Below the pieces are notes generated by a model. The model was not told the DNA's origin and did not search any database. It was given only the letters and a program-made list of their open reading frames with translations. DNA of 64,000 nucleotides, taken from positions 4,635,501 to 4,699,500 of the forward strand of contig NZ_CP010429.1 in the NCBI RefSeq assembly GCF_000974425.1, read 5' to 3'. This DNA comes from Spirosoma radiotolerans. GTDB taxonomy: Bacteria > Bacteroidota > Bacteroidia > Cytophagales > Spirosomataceae. The position numbers and the translations under genes are program-made. The stretch's first letter is position 1. The number at the start of each line of letters is the position of its first letter. This document shows positions 8,701 through 17,628 of this stretch, in pieces.

Positions 8701-8902
8701 GCGCCCCGTTTGCTCACTAATTTAGATTCTGGTTCGTTTCAGCGTTACTAACGCACCAGCCAGGATACGAAGTCAATACATTAATAGTCAGTAAGTTTAC
8801 ACTTAATTGCTGACTTTAAATGACGTAAAAATGCACTTTCTGATTTACTCAACTATAAATTAAGTACCTGTTCAAATTCACCCTACACAATTACAAAACG
8901 TT

Positions 8903-9358
8903 ATGAACGTAAAACAAACACGAGGAGAAATCCTTGACCAACTCAATCGGCTTCTGACCCTTAGCCACGACGCAGAAAAAGGCTACAAGGAAGCAGCCGA
9001 AAATGCAAAAGATAATGAACTGAAGAGTCTGTTTCTGGCTCAGTCGCGCCAACGGGCAGAGTTTGCGCTGTCTCTCGACCGTGAGATTCGGGCGCTGGGT
9101 GGCGAACCAGATAACGGAACAAGTATTGCGGCTGATTTACACCGCGCCTGGATCAACATAAAATCGACATTTGCCTCCGACGACGACAAAGCCACCGTTG
9201 AGGAGTGCCACCGGGGCGATCAGGAAGCCCTTGAAAATTATAATGCTGTGTTGCAGGAAACTGATTTAGTTGCCAGCACACGTGAACTCTTGCTTCAACA
9301 AAAACAGAGCATCGATACGGCAAATGCGACGATGGCTCGTTTGGCCTTGGTAGTGTAG
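8903..9358 (+). CDS. DUF2383 / PA2169-type four-helix-bundle protein
   Basis: 151 residues, all helical, ferritin-like in pattern (LLTLSHDAEKGYKEAAENA, LFLAQSRQRAEFALSLDREI, EECHRGDQEALENYNAVLQ). This matches the PA2169/DUF2383 family. The Glu/His spacing suggests a possible metal site, but this is not shown. It sits in the stress-gene run between the DUF2945-DUF3140 pair and glgX, and has its own terminator directly downstream. Confidence 0.85.
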   Translation: MNVKQTRGEILDQLNRLLTLSHDAEKGYKEAAENAKDNELKSLFLAQSRQRAEFALSLDREIRALGGEPDNGTSIAADLHRAWINIKSTFASDDDKATVEECHRGDQEALENYNAVLQETDLVASTRELLLQQKQSIDTANATMARLALVV

Positions 9359-9374
9359 TGAATGGTGGGATTGG

Positions 9375-9406
9375 AAAGCCTACCTCCGTTGGAGGTAGGC
9401 TTTTTT
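9375..9406 (+). terminator. Intrinsic terminator after the DUF2383 gene
   Basis: 13-bp stem (9375-9387 with 9391-9403), 3-nt loop, ending in a six-T run. This is a canonical intrinsic terminator. Confidence 0.9.
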
Positions 9407-9500
9407 GTGTTATACCCCTCTAAAAACAATCCCAATGGACAGAATGTTACGTTACAAACATGCTGCGAAAGCATATAAATGCTTCAGATAAATTTACGTT

Positions 9501-11630
9501 ATGAGTAAACAGTCCAAATCGAAATCTTTTTTCGAATCAATTAAATCAAGACCTGGCAAACCCTATCCTTTGGGTGCTACGTATGATACTGAGGGTGTAA
9601 ACTTTGCCTTATTTAGTGAAAACGCCACTGCCGTTTATTTGTGTTTATATAACCCATCCGATCCTGCTGAAGAGGTGGCTCGTATTACGCTGGAGGAACG
9701 GACGGATTTAGTTTGGCACATCTATATTGAAGGACTTCGCCCTGGACAATTATACGGGTTTCGGGTTGATGGGCCTTATTCACCGGAAACGGGCCATTTT
9801 TTCAACCCGAACAAACTCCTGCTCGACCCGTATGCCCACGCAATCAACGCGCCCGTTAACCACAACAACGCCTGGTTAGGATACGACTATACGAAGAAAG
9901 CGTCGGAGCATCACAAAAACGAAGCCATCCTGTCGATGAGTGAAGAGGATAGTGGACCAAGCATGCCCAAGAGCGTTATTATCGATACGGCTTTCGATTG
10001 GGAAGACGACACTGCTCCTGACACGCCCCTGCATCGCTCGATTATTTACGAGATGCATGTGAAAGGATTCTCCTACTTACACCCTACTATTGACGAGCGC
10101 GTTCGGGGAACGTATGCCGGAATAGGCACGCCTGAGAGTGTTGATTACCTAAAGCGGTTAGGGATCACGGCCGTTGAATTACTTCCTGTGCATCAGTTTA
10201 CGGACGAGAGCTATTGGGGTTACAACAGCATTGGCTTCTTTGCTCCTCAAAATACCTATTCGTCTTCCGGCATGGCAGGCCAGCAGGTCGTTGAGTTCAA
10301 GCAGATGGTAAAAAATCTGCACCAGGCAGGCATCGAAGTCATTCTGGATGTCGTCTATAACCATACAGCGGAGGGTAATCAGCTCGGGCCAACGCTCTCC
10401 TTCAAAGGCATCGACAATCGAGTATACTACCATCAGGTTGGCGATAATCCAGCCTATTACATGGATTATACAGGTACGGGCAATACATTCAACCTGAGTC
10501 ATCCCCGCGTGCTGCAATTGGTTATGGACAGCCTGCGTTATTGGGTGACCGATATGCACGTCGATGGATTCCGTTTTGACCTGGCATCTGCTCTGATTCG
10601 GACCGATGAAGAGTTCGGCTCCGTTTCGTCATTCCTGGATACCGTTGCCCAGGACCCAATTCTGGCCCGGGTGAAGCTCATCGCCGAACCTTGGGATATT
10701 CAGTCGTATAATGTTGGTGGTTTCCCTGTGCGCTGGTCGGAGTGGAACGGTAAATTCCGGGATTCACTGCGGTCCTTCTGGAAAGGTGACGATAGCAAGG
10801 CGGCTGAAACAGCGATACGCTTGCTGGGAAGTCCCGATTTATACGCCAATGATGGCCGGTCACCAGCCAACAGTATCAACCTGATTACGGCCCATGATGG
10901 CTTTACCCTCAATGATCTGGTCAGCTATAATGACAAGCACAATGAGGCCAATGGCGAAAATAACAATGACGGTTCCAACGACAATATGAGCTGGAACTGC
11001 GGAGCCGAAGGACCTACAGATGATGAGGCTATTAACGAGCTACGCGAACGCCAGAAACGAAACTTCCTGACTACTATGCTGCTCAGCCAGGGAACCCCGA
11101 TGCTGGTGATGGGCGACGAGTGCGGCCGGACACAGCAGGGCAACAATAATGGCTATAATCAGGATAGCGAAATTAGCTGGATGGACTGGCATTGGAACGA
11201 CAAGCAACAAGCCTTATTCGAGTTTACGAGCCAGCTTACCGACCTTCGCCGTACCATTCCGCTCCTGAGCCGACGTCGTTTCTTTGACCGGGAGCAGGTG
11301 GCTTATCTGCTCCCTAACGGTGGCGAGATGACAAGCGATGATCTGGAAAATCCGCATACACACTGCCTGGCACTCTTCATCGATGGCTTGCGTGTTTCGG
11401 AACAAACCGAAGACGGGCAGGATATTGGTGACGAACAGCTGATCTGGATCCTAAACGCCTATTGGGAACCTATTGACTTTATGCTGCCTAAAATTGGCCG
11501 TAAAAGTTCTCAGTGGGAAATCGTTGTCAACACCGATACTGGCGAGATTCATCCAAATGGCTCCCCCATTAAGGGCGGCCATGAAATTAGTGTTCCTGGC
11601 CGGTCGTCGCTGTTGTTACGACTCAAATAA
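9501..11630 (+). CDS. glgX: Glycogen debranching enzyme (GH13, GlgX type)
   Basis: 709 residues, the usual GlgX length. It hydrolyses alpha-1,6 branch points of glycogen limit dextrins in the cytoplasm. An N-terminal CBM48/isoamylase domain (about 18-120, PLGATYDTEGVNFALFSENA) precedes the GH13 barrel. The barrel has the conserved VYNHTAEGN, the nucleophile in GFRFDLASAL (Asp360), the acid/base in IAEPWD (Glu396) and the third acid in TAHDGF (Asp466). A C-terminal beta domain follows. No other glycogen genes lie nearby. The placement among stress genes suggests mobilisation of glycogen or trehalose-type reserves under stress, which is inference. Confidence 0.95.
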   Translation: MSKQSKSKSFFESIKSRPGKPYPLGATYDTEGVNFALFSENATAVYLCLYNPSDPAEEVARITLEERTDLVWHIYIEGLRPGQLYGFRVDGPYSPETGHFFNPNKLLLDPYAHAINAPVNHNNAWLGYDYTKKASEHHKNEAILSMSEEDSGPSMPKSVIIDTAFDWEDDTAPDTPLHRSIIYEMHVKGFSYLHPTIDERVRGTYAGIGTPESVDYLKRLGITAVELLPVHQFTDESYWGYNSIGFFAPQNTYSSSGMAGQQVVEFKQMVKNLHQAGIEVILDVVYNHTAEGNQLGPTLSFKGIDNRVYYHQVGDNPAYYMDYTGTGNTFNLSHPRVLQLVMDSLRYWVTDMHVDGFRFDLASALIRTDEEFGSVSSFLDTVAQDPILARVKLIAEPWDIQSYNVGGFPVRWSEWNGKFRDSLRSFWKGDDSKAAETAIRLLGSPDLYANDGRSPANSINLITAHDGFTLNDLVSYNDKHNEANGENNNDGSNDNMSWNCGAEGPTDDEAINELRERQKRNFLTTMLLSQGTPMLVMGDECGRTQQGNNNGYNQDSEISWMDWHWNDKQQALFEFTSQLTDLRRTIPLLSRRRFFDREQVAYLLPNGGEMTSDDLENPHTHCLALFIDGLRVSEQTEDGQDIGDEQLIWILNAYWEPIDFMLPKIGRKSSQWEIVVNTDTGEIHPNGSPIKGGHEISVPGRSSLLLRLK

Positions 11631-11642
11631 GGTCAGGTTTAT

Positions 11643-11687
11643 CAACCAAAAGGGGTCAGAACGCAATGTTCTGACCCCTTTTGGTTG
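11643..11687. terminator. 20-bp perfect bidirectional hairpin
   Basis: Arms 11643-11662 and 11668-11687 are exact complements (20 bp) with a 5-nt loop. It lies between the stop of glgX and the stop of the convergent DUF3891 gene. Confidence 0.75.
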
Positions 11688-11764
11688 GTAGAATTGCATG
11701 AGGTTTTAAGAAGCCTTGCTATTCAGGTTTAAGGGACCTATTTTGTTAGTCGTTAATGAATTGA

Positions 11765-12493
11765 TTATTTCTCACGAAACGTCCACTCTTTAACTCCAAC
11801 CGGCGCATTCTGGAGCGCGGTATACAGCTGTTTATCATTTTTAAAAACCAATTTATCCAGCAAAAACGTCTCAACATGTACGGCAAACGCTGGCGTGTCG
11901 AAAGGCCACGGCTCCATGGAAAGCGATGCATCTGTTCGTTGATGGATGTAATACGGGATGCCATCTGGCCCCAGGCTTACTTCCAGACGACGACTTTCGG
12001 GCGGCACCTGATCCATGCACAAGACCAGCGACAGGGCATCACACCACTGAAGAAACGCATAGGCATAATCGGCTTCTTTTTTCGTCGCTTTGATCTCTTT
12101 GCGCCATTTAGTTTGATTCGTAACCTGCTGATCCAGAAACTCATCCAACTCTTTATCCGTCCCCCGTTTGGGTTCATACAGGAAAGAGGTATGCATCGAC
12201 ATCAGCAGCGCGTTCCAGCGGCTTTTTTGCAAACCAATCTGAATGAGCTTACGGCATTGTTCTACCGAATATTGCAGTAATTGAAAATGCAGAGGAGCCC
12301 CGGCCGTGGTCAAGTGATTTCGCCCTTCCCAGGCATCCTGTCCATCATCATGTTCCGTTAGCGCAATCAGGGTTTCTATCCAATTGACGGGGCGGCTGTC
12401 AGGACGCCAATGTAAGGCGACCTGCACAGCCAGCAGACCGTGCGCCTGCTGATTAATAATTTGCCAGCCGGTATCTGTTTGGGTAACAATCAT
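11765..12493 (-). CDS. DUF3891 family protein
   Basis: 242 residues matching the DUF3891 family. The N-terminal QTDTGWQIINQQAHGLLAVQ is followed by a His/Asp-rich helical core (ALTEHDDGQDAW) and a WCDALSLVLCMDQVPP segment. The order of His and Asp residues recalls an HD-type metal-binding fold, but no activity is established. It is transcribed opposite to glgX. A decayed copy of the RAYT-associated hairpin repeat lies directly upstream (12527-12624). Confidence 0.85.
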   Translation of the reverse strand: MIVTQTDTGWQIINQQAHGLLAVQVALHWRPDSRPVNWIETLIALTEHDDGQDAWEGRNHLTTAGAPLHFQLLQYSVEQCRKLIQIGLQKSRWNALLMSMHTSFLYEPKRGTDKELDEFLDQQVTNQTKWRKEIKATKKEADYAYAFLQWCDALSLVLCMDQVPPESRRLEVSLGPDGIPYYIHQRTDASLSMEPWPFDTPAFAVHVETFLLDKLVFKNDKQLYTALQNAPVGVKEWTFREK

Positions 12494-12526
12494 AAAAAAT
12501 TAACGGCGTAATAAGATGTAGCGGTG

Positions 12527-12624
12527 AAGTCGGTTATAAATAAATAACCGACTTGTGTGGTTCCTCAAGATCGAACGAGCCACATAGATCGGAAGAAACC
12601 TCGCGAGCCAGATTTAAGAATCTG
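12527..12624. repeat. Decayed copy of the RAYT-associated hairpin array
   Basis: Two of the four palindromes remain recognisable: AAGTCGGTTA (12527-12536) with TAACCGACTT (12545-12554), here with an 8-nt loop, and CAGATT-TAAG-AATCTG (12609-12624). The order and final TAAG tetraloop match the copy at 59443-59539. The middle part is degenerate. Confidence 0.5.
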
Positions 12625-12645
12625 CCTTCACTTAAATTCATTTTA

Positions 12646-12686
12646 CAAAAAAGCGGCCTGAAAGTTTTCTATGCTTTCAGGCCGCT
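12646..12686 (-). terminator. Terminator for the PPOX-like gene
   Basis: 13-bp stem (12652-12664 with 12674-12686). On the minus strand it is followed by a T run (plus-strand A run at 12647-12652). It lies 21 nt after the stop of the gene at 12708. Confidence 0.8.
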
Positions 12687-12707
12687 CTCTATGCATTTAT
12701 TCGTTCA

Positions 12708-13211
12708 TTAGTTGTAAACCTTTTCATTCTCCCCCATTTTAGGCGGATTCCCGGTAATGGCGGCTGTAGCTTGCTGGAATAACCGAACCATTGTGCTATC
12801 GCTCGAATTCCAGTATTCAGCCATATCGATATGTACTTTCAGCAGGATCAGTTCAGGATCATCCTTCCCTTTTGGGAACCAGGCTTTAGCCTGAGGATTC
12901 CATAGCTCATCTACTTTAGCGCGATCATCCAACTCCTGTGCCGTACCCGACACGGATACATAACTAGCATCGCTCACGTCGGCAAACGATACGTTGACTT
13001 TATGCTGGTTGTTCTCGATCTGGTCGACTTTGGGCGATGTCCGTTTGGTGAAGAACCAAATTGTCCCGTCTTCATCTACCTGGAGGGCAGCCATTGGACG
13101 ACTTACCAGATTTCCCTGTTCATCTACAGTTGTCAGCATAGCGATGCGAATGTCTTCGATTAGATCGCTAACTTTTTCCAACTGCTTATTTGTTTGTTGT
13201 TTCGTTTCCAT
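12708..13211 (-). CDS. Pyridoxamine 5'-phosphate oxidase-like / general stress protein
   Basis: 167 residues with the split-barrel flavin-binding fold of the general-stress-protein-26 type (Pyridox_oxase_2): IRIAMLTTVDEQGNLVSRPM, IWFFTKRTSPKVDQI, VSVSGTAQELDD and a conserved LWNPQAKAWFPKGKDDPELI. Family members bind FMN or FAD. Most are not true PNPOx enzymes and are induced by stress. It belongs to the minus-strand stress group with the Cys-rich protein upstream and ends at a strong terminator. Confidence 0.9.
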   Translation of the reverse strand: METKQQTNKQLEKVSDLIEDIRIAMLTTVDEQGNLVSRPMAALQVDEDGTIWFFTKRTSPKVDQIENNQHKVNVSFADVSDASYVSVSGTAQELDDRAKVDELWNPQAKAWFPKGKDDPELILLKVHIDMAEYWNSSDSTMVRLFQQATAAITGNPPKMGENEKVYN

Positions 13212-13305
13212 AACGTTGAGATTAATCGATAAGCAACTTATAAACGATAGGCCAACGAGTAATACTACTGAATCTACTCAAAAAGGCCGCTCGACCGTTT
13301 ATTGC

Positions 13306-13722
13306 TTAGTTAAATAGTGTTTCGCGCAAATCTATTCCATAAAACAGCGATGCTGGCGTTACGACTGGGTTTTTCGCTTCCATTTCCGTCTGGTTCCCCA
13401 TGTCGATAATGTTTACGCAACTGCAAATCGTTTGCTGACACATAGCGTACACTTGGTTGCTCCGTTCAGAGTTGAACTGTAATACCTCCTGCGCGCATTT
13501 TTCGCATACCTCGATACAGGCAGTTGCCAGTAAACGAGCGTTCTCCGAACCGCGCACATACAGCATAGCCAGATTACGACACATATCAGCGCAGTCGAGG
13601 TTCAAAAAAATACTGCGATAACAGTTTTCAATGTCATCCGAGTTTGAGCACTCTGTTGCGAATTCATTACAAAGAGTAGAACAACTGGTTAACGTGTCGT
13701 AAATGGTCTTCTTCCAAATCAT
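13306..13722 (-). CDS. Cys-rich four-helix-bundle protein (copper-storage/DUF326-like)
   Basis: 138 residues with at least twelve cysteines, many spaced CxxxC or CxxC along predicted helices (LTSCSTLCNEFATECS, LDCADMCRNLAML, ACIEVCEKCAQEV, MCQQTICSC). This pattern is typical of the four-helix-bundle copper-binding family related to Csp copper-storage proteins. No signal peptide is visible, so a cytosolic Csp3-like role in holding Cu(I) is the best guess. It lies 30 nt downstream of a YdaT-like gene on the same strand, probably in one operon. Metal identity is not shown. Confidence 0.78.
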   Translation of the reverse strand: MIWKKTIYDTLTSCSTLCNEFATECSNSDDIENCYRSIFLNLDCADMCRNLAMLYVRGSENARLLATACIEVCEKCAQEVLQFNSERSNQVYAMCQQTICSCVNIIDMGNQTEMEAKNPVVTPASLFYGIDLRETLFN

Positions 13723-13752
13723 GACGAATACTATCTTCAGGTTTCAAATTAA

Positions 13753-13986
13753 TCAGGCAAAGGTTCCTACGTTAGCGCCAGCCCAGCCAGATTCGGTGCG
13801 GCTTAAGCGCGCCCAGCGACGAGCTTCGTCAATACTCATAGCCACTACTCGATGGTTATCAAACTGGCCCTGTTCGAGCAAGTTATTGGCAATCTCGATT
13901 GCTTTCGCCCGAGTCGTAGGGTTTAGCGACCGCATAGCCGCCGGAAAGTGTGAAGTAGACCACATAGCGTTGACGTGTAGGTTCAT
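13753..13986 (-). CDS. YdaT-like small stress protein
   Basis: 77 residues. The core STSHFPAAMRSLNPTTRAKA followed by IEIANNLLEQG and SIDEARRWAR matches the short N-terminal module of YdaT/DUF2188-type proteins, which bear no known activity. The start may be the ATG at 13986 or the in-frame ATG at 13965 (MWSTSHFP), which fits family members better. On the minus strand a weak sigma-54-like arrangement (CTGGCAT-N5-AAGC) spans 13996-14011. It probably heads the operon with the Cys-rich protein. Confidence 0.7.
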   Translation of the reverse strand: MNLHVNAMWSTSHFPAAMRSLNPTTRAKAIEIANNLLEQGQFDNHRVVAMSIDEARRWARLSRTESGWAGANVGTFA

Positions 13987-14178
13987 TTGTATAATAGCTT
14001 ATATTATGCCAGTATCAGCGCCAGGTGCGGCCGTTTCCTATAAATCCTATTAGGCTTCTGATTCTCAATAATTTATAATTTATGATTAAGTATTTAACCA
14101 GGACAAAGTGAACAGATTGTTTACTAGCTTGGGGAAAAAAGTTAGAGAGGTGGGTATTTTTATACCCAGTGGGGTCCA

Positions 14179-14212
14179 CAAAAAAAGCCAGCTCCGTTAG
14201 GAAACTGGCTTT
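14179..14212 (-). terminator. Terminator of the REC-PAS-kinase gene
   Basis: Stem AAAGCCAG (14184-14191) with CTGGCTTT (14205-14212) and a 13-nt loop. On the minus strand it runs into a seven-base T run. It lies 38 nt after the stop of the kinase at 14250. Confidence 0.8.
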
Positions 14213-14249
14213 CTTCGCTAATCAGGGTATCACCTGACTAAAGGCGTCT

Positions 14250-15728
14250 TTATTTAGGAAAGTATAGTCGAAATGTGGTGCCTAGCCCTAATTGACTCTC
14301 CACTTCGATAGATCCTTTATGGCTATTAATGATGTTCTGGGTGGCTGTTAGCCCTAAGCCCATGCCACCCGATTTTCCTGTAAAAAATGGGTCAAATAGT
14401 CGTTGTCTGTCCGTTTCATTAATACCTCCACCATTGTCGGTTACTTCCACAAAAACTCGTTTGTCATCCGTGCAGTTGGTTTTAACCACTAATATTCCTT
14501 TACCTTCCTGCATGGCTTCTACAGCATTGACCAGTATATTCAGCAGCGCTGTCTTCACCTGATCACGGTCAATCAGCGCGTTGCAGTCGTCAGTAACGAA
14601 GCTTGTTTCAAGGCGCATCCGCTTCAGTTTAATACGATCACTGACCAGTTGCAGCGTTTCCTTAACAACCAGGTTAAAATCCTGCTTTTTGCGGTCCAGA
14701 TCGCGTGGCTTCGATGAGTTAAGCATCTCCGTAATAAGCTGACCAATACGGTCTACATTCCGGCCAATGATGTCGGTGAACATTGTAATGTACTCATTGT
14801 CCGTATCTAGCTCATCTTTTAGCTGTTCCAAAGCCAGGCTAAGATTAGTGAGCGGATTACGGACTTCATGGGCAATACTACGGGCAATTTTACCCGTCAT
14901 AGTCAGCTTTTCGGCCAGAATTAAGTCTTGCTGTGCCTTTTTCTGTTCGGTGATATCCCGCACAATTCCCTGATACCATTCCGGACGGCCAGCCGGGTCA
15001 TCGACGGCCCAAACGGAAATCAGGCAAATTCGTTTGCGACCACTTCGGTGGATAAGGTTTGTTTCGAAGTCTTTTATCTGGCCATGTTCCCGGACATTAA
15101 AACGAAGTTTTCGTAGCTGATCGAGGTCAGCAAACAAACGGGCAGGATTCAGGATGCGGAGTTCATCCCGGCTGTAGCCCAACAAGCGTTCCACTGATGA
15201 ATTGGCGTCCTGAAAGCGCATTTCGTTGTTGGCCACAAAAATGGCATCTATCGAGCGCTCAAAGAGGGAGCGGTACTTGTTTTCCTTCTGAGCGACTTCA
15301 GCCAGCACACTGGCTTGCCGGAGCGCATACCGAATACTACGACCCAGAAGCTGCGCATCAATCCGGCCTTTTACCAGATAATCGGCAGCTCCAAGTTCGA
15401 GGGCCGATTGATCGACGGTTAAGTCATCCTGCCCTGTAAGCAGGATCATAGGCGCTCGGCAACCTCTCCGGAAAGCCTCTTGAATAAGATCAATACCTGT
15501 ATGATGCCCTAATCGGTAATCAACCAGGTAAACGTCATGCTTGTGCGTATCAATGGTTTCTAAAGCGAGGTCATAACTATCAACCCAATCGAGTTTGATT
15601 GTCGCATTCTCTTTCGCTGATACAAGTGCTTTTGTCAGTAAGTAATCATCTTCGTCGTCTTCAATCAACAAGACACGAATTGTCTCTTTTTCATCAGCAA
15701 CGTCAAGTAATACCGCAGCAGGAGTCAT
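14250..15728 (-). CDS. Soluble REC-PAS-histidine kinase
   Basis: 492 residues with no membrane segment. Order of domains: an N-terminal receiver (about 17-135; acidic pair LIEDDEDD, phospho-acceptor Asp70 in VYLVDYRLG, Lys in DYLVKG), a PAS domain (about 150-262; SIDAIFVANNEM, LLGYSRDEL), a HisKA domain (H-box IARSIAHEVRNPLTNL, His287) and a HATPase (NILVNAVEAM, DNGGGI, GGMGLGLTAT). The leading receiver suggests that it integrates phosphate from another kinase. Partners are probably the receiver genes at 15904 and 19279 and the sigma-54 activator at 17714, all on the same strand. The signal is unknown. Confidence 0.93.
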   Translation of the reverse strand: MTPAAVLLDVADEKETIRVLLIEDDEDDYLLTKALVSAKENATIKLDWVDSYDLALETIDTHKHDVYLVDYRLGHHTGIDLIQEAFRRGCRAPMILLTGQDDLTVDQSALELGAADYLVKGRIDAQLLGRSIRYALRQASVLAEVAQKENKYRSLFERSIDAIFVANNEMRFQDANSSVERLLGYSRDELRILNPARLFADLDQLRKLRFNVREHGQIKDFETNLIHRSGRKRICLISVWAVDDPAGRPEWYQGIVRDITEQKKAQQDLILAEKLTMTGKIARSIAHEVRNPLTNLSLALEQLKDELDTDNEYITMFTDIIGRNVDRIGQLITEMLNSSKPRDLDRKKQDFNLVVKETLQLVSDRIKLKRMRLETSFVTDDCNALIDRDQVKTALLNILVNAVEAMQEGKGILVVKTNCTDDKRVFVEVTDNGGGINETDRQRLFDPFFTGKSGGMGLGLTATQNIINSHKGSIEVESQLGLGTTFRLYFPK

Positions 15729-15903
15729 AAAATAAAGTGCAGTTAGTTGGTATTCGTAATTAGTCGGCTTCTAAGTAGACGCTCAATGATTTAGCTGCTG
15801 GGCTTGTCATTAATTGTACATTTTTTCACCCGTTCACAGTCACTAAATAAGAAGCAATTCAGTAACTTAATAATCTTGCACAAAAGTATAACGGAGGCAC
15901 TAT

Positions 15904-16344
15904 TTAAGGTAATTTAACGGTGTCCATCCAGTAGGTTTTTAAAGCCCCAACCATCTCCACCAGACGGTTAAAGTTGAATGGCTTTGTAACGAATGAATTA
16001 ACGCCAAGGGTATAGGTTTTTAAGATATCTTCATCCGCAGAAGAGGTAGTCATGACCACCACCGGAAGTCGACGCAACTTGGCGTCATCCTTAATCTCGC
16101 GAAGTGCCTGGAAGCCATTTTTACGGGGCATGTTCAGGTCTAAAATCAACAAATCGGGCCAGGGTACATTCTGATCGGCATATCGTCCGCTTTGGTTTAA
16201 GTACTCCATCAATTCTTCCCCATCTTCAACAAACTGTATTGTCTGGGTGTACCCACTCTGGCGAAGCGCGCGTTCCATGAACAATCGATCATCGGAATCG
16301 TCATCGGCTATAAGAATGGTCATGAGAGCTGGTTTACGAGGCAT
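15904..16344 (-). CDS. Single-domain response regulator (Rcp1-like)
   Basis: 146 residues consisting only of a receiver: ILIADDDSDDRLF, phospho-acceptor Asp in LLILDLNMPRKNG, Thr in VVVMTTSS and Lys in FVTKPFNF. The long alpha1/beta3 insert (QNVPWPD) is typical of Rcp1-type receivers that shuttle phosphate for phytochrome-like or PAS kinases. It lies upstream of the REC-PAS kinase on the same strand (175-nt gap). The start is uncertain: ATG at 16344 is used; ATG at 16323 (MTILIADDD) is equally possible, and the TTG at 16362 is less likely. Confidence 0.9.
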   Translation of the reverse strand: MPRKPALMTILIADDDSDDRLFMERALRQSGYTQTIQFVEDGEELMEYLNQSGRYADQNVPWPDLLILDLNMPRKNGFQALREIKDDAKLRRLPVVVMTTSSADEDILKTYTLGVNSFVTKPFNFNRLVEMVGALKTYWMDTVKLP

Positions 16345-16983
16345 GTCATTAAAGTTGGACAAAGTAGTTACGGCTACAGTAATGATGCTAATTCTAACTT
16401 TCTATTTGATATAGTAAAAAAAGCTAACAGCTACAGACCAGCCTAAGTGGCCTTTACTCGTTTACCCATAAAGCTATTCTTACCATTCAAAGATACTAAA
16501 AAACATTAATTTTAACTTTTTCCAATAGCTAAATAAGCCGCCCATCCACTTGATTTTAGAGCAGTTAGTTTACCTTTTCGCTATGCAGATACTTATTGAG
16601 GATGATAAAAGAAACGGGCTGAAAATAATCTTAATTAATCGTACAAAAATGTAGTTTATACCAAGTAAGCCAGCCTAAGGACTATAGGGCGGAAAGTGCC
16701 TAAATCTACCTTTCCCTCCCTCAATTATTTTATTCAGCTCTATCCTATTTCCCCAATAGTATTCTTATAGAAATTTGAATGATGTCTTCCACAATTTGGG
16801 GAACTTCTTCCGCACCAACGGGCCAGTAACCGTCAAATAAGCACTACCTTACTTTATTGCAAATGAGTATAATACAACACTATAGCGCCAATACAGCCTA
16901 TTTTAACGGACTTGGCACGATTTTAACATATTGGTGTGTCATGACAGCTGCACGTAGTAGCTGTCGTTAATTCACTAACCGAT
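16345..16983. other. Long divergent intergenic region
   Basis: About 640 AT-rich nt between the divergent receiver gene and the outer-membrane protein gene. No open frame with coding character is seen. The only recognisable signal is the sigma-54-like -24 box at 16912. A small inverted repeat (ACAGCT...AGCTGT) follows it near 16943-16963. Confidence 0.5.
16912..16930 (+). promoter_or_regulatory. Candidate sigma-54 promoter of the beta-barrel gene
   Basis: TTGGCACG is a perfect -24 box. The -12 region reads TAAC instead of TTGC, so the match is incomplete. It lies 72 nt upstream of the ATG at 16984. The neighbouring convergent gene encodes a sigma-54 activator, which makes the site worth testing. 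Confidence 0.3.
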
Positions 16984-17628
16984 ATGAAAAAGTCATTCAA
17001 CACTTTGTTTGCAACAGCTACTCTGGTAGCCGGAATCATGATCTTCAACTCATCTGATGCGTTAGCGCAGGGACGCACACGAATAGGTGTTAAAGGAGGT
17101 TTAAATGCTAGCTCACTGTTTTATGACAGTCAGGGAGCTACCAATAAAAATGAACGCATCGGCTTCCATGTAGGCGTATTCGCTCAGGCACCCATTGGTG
17201 AGTTTTTTGCTATTCAGCCGGAGTTGCTTTACATGACAAAAGGAGCATCAGCTGATTATAACATCCTCGGATTTAACGGAAAAAATACGTTTAAACTCAA
17301 TTATGCCGAACTACCCGTATTGGCTACGTTTAAATTAGGCCAGGCCGTTGAACTACAGGCGGGCCCTTATGTATCATATCTGCTTAATTCCAATGTCAAT
17401 TCAAACGGAGACTTTGGCGTAGGCGCTGGCGCCATCAATCGGGACAATTTCAATAAAGTCGATTACGGTGTTGCGGGTGGCCTTAATATCTACTTTGGGA
17501 AGGCCTTTATTGGTGCCCGGTACGAACAAGGGTTACAGCAGATTGCAAACAGTGGCGCAGCTAAAACGCTTCTGGGAAGCGCCAAAAATGGAGTTGGCTT
17601 ACTCTCGGTTGGTTTCAGCCTGAATTAA
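16984..17628 (+). CDS. Outer-membrane beta-barrel protein (PorT/OMP_b-brl type)
   Basis: 214 residues with a Sec signal (MKKSFNTLFATATLVAGIMI, cleaved after ALAQ). The mature part of about 185 residues is an eight-stranded-barrel pattern (RIGVKGGLNASSLFYD, FAIQPELLYMTKGA, LNYAELPVLATFKLG, LQAGPYVSYLL, DYGVAGGLNIYF, FIGARYEQGL). This family is widespread in Bacteroidota and mostly of unknown function. A hairpin fills the whole gap to the convergent sigma-54 activator gene. A possible sigma-54 promoter lies upstream. Confidence 0.9.
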   Translation: MKKSFNTLFATATLVAGIMIFNSSDALAQGRTRIGVKGGLNASSLFYDSQGATNKNERIGFHVGVFAQAPIGEFFAIQPELLYMTKGASADYNILGFNGKNTFKLNYAELPVLATFKLGQAVELQAGPYVSYLLNSNVNSNGDFGVGAGAINRDNFNKVDYGVAGGLNIYFGKAFIGARYEQGLQQIANSGAAKTLLGSAKNGVGLLSVGFSLN

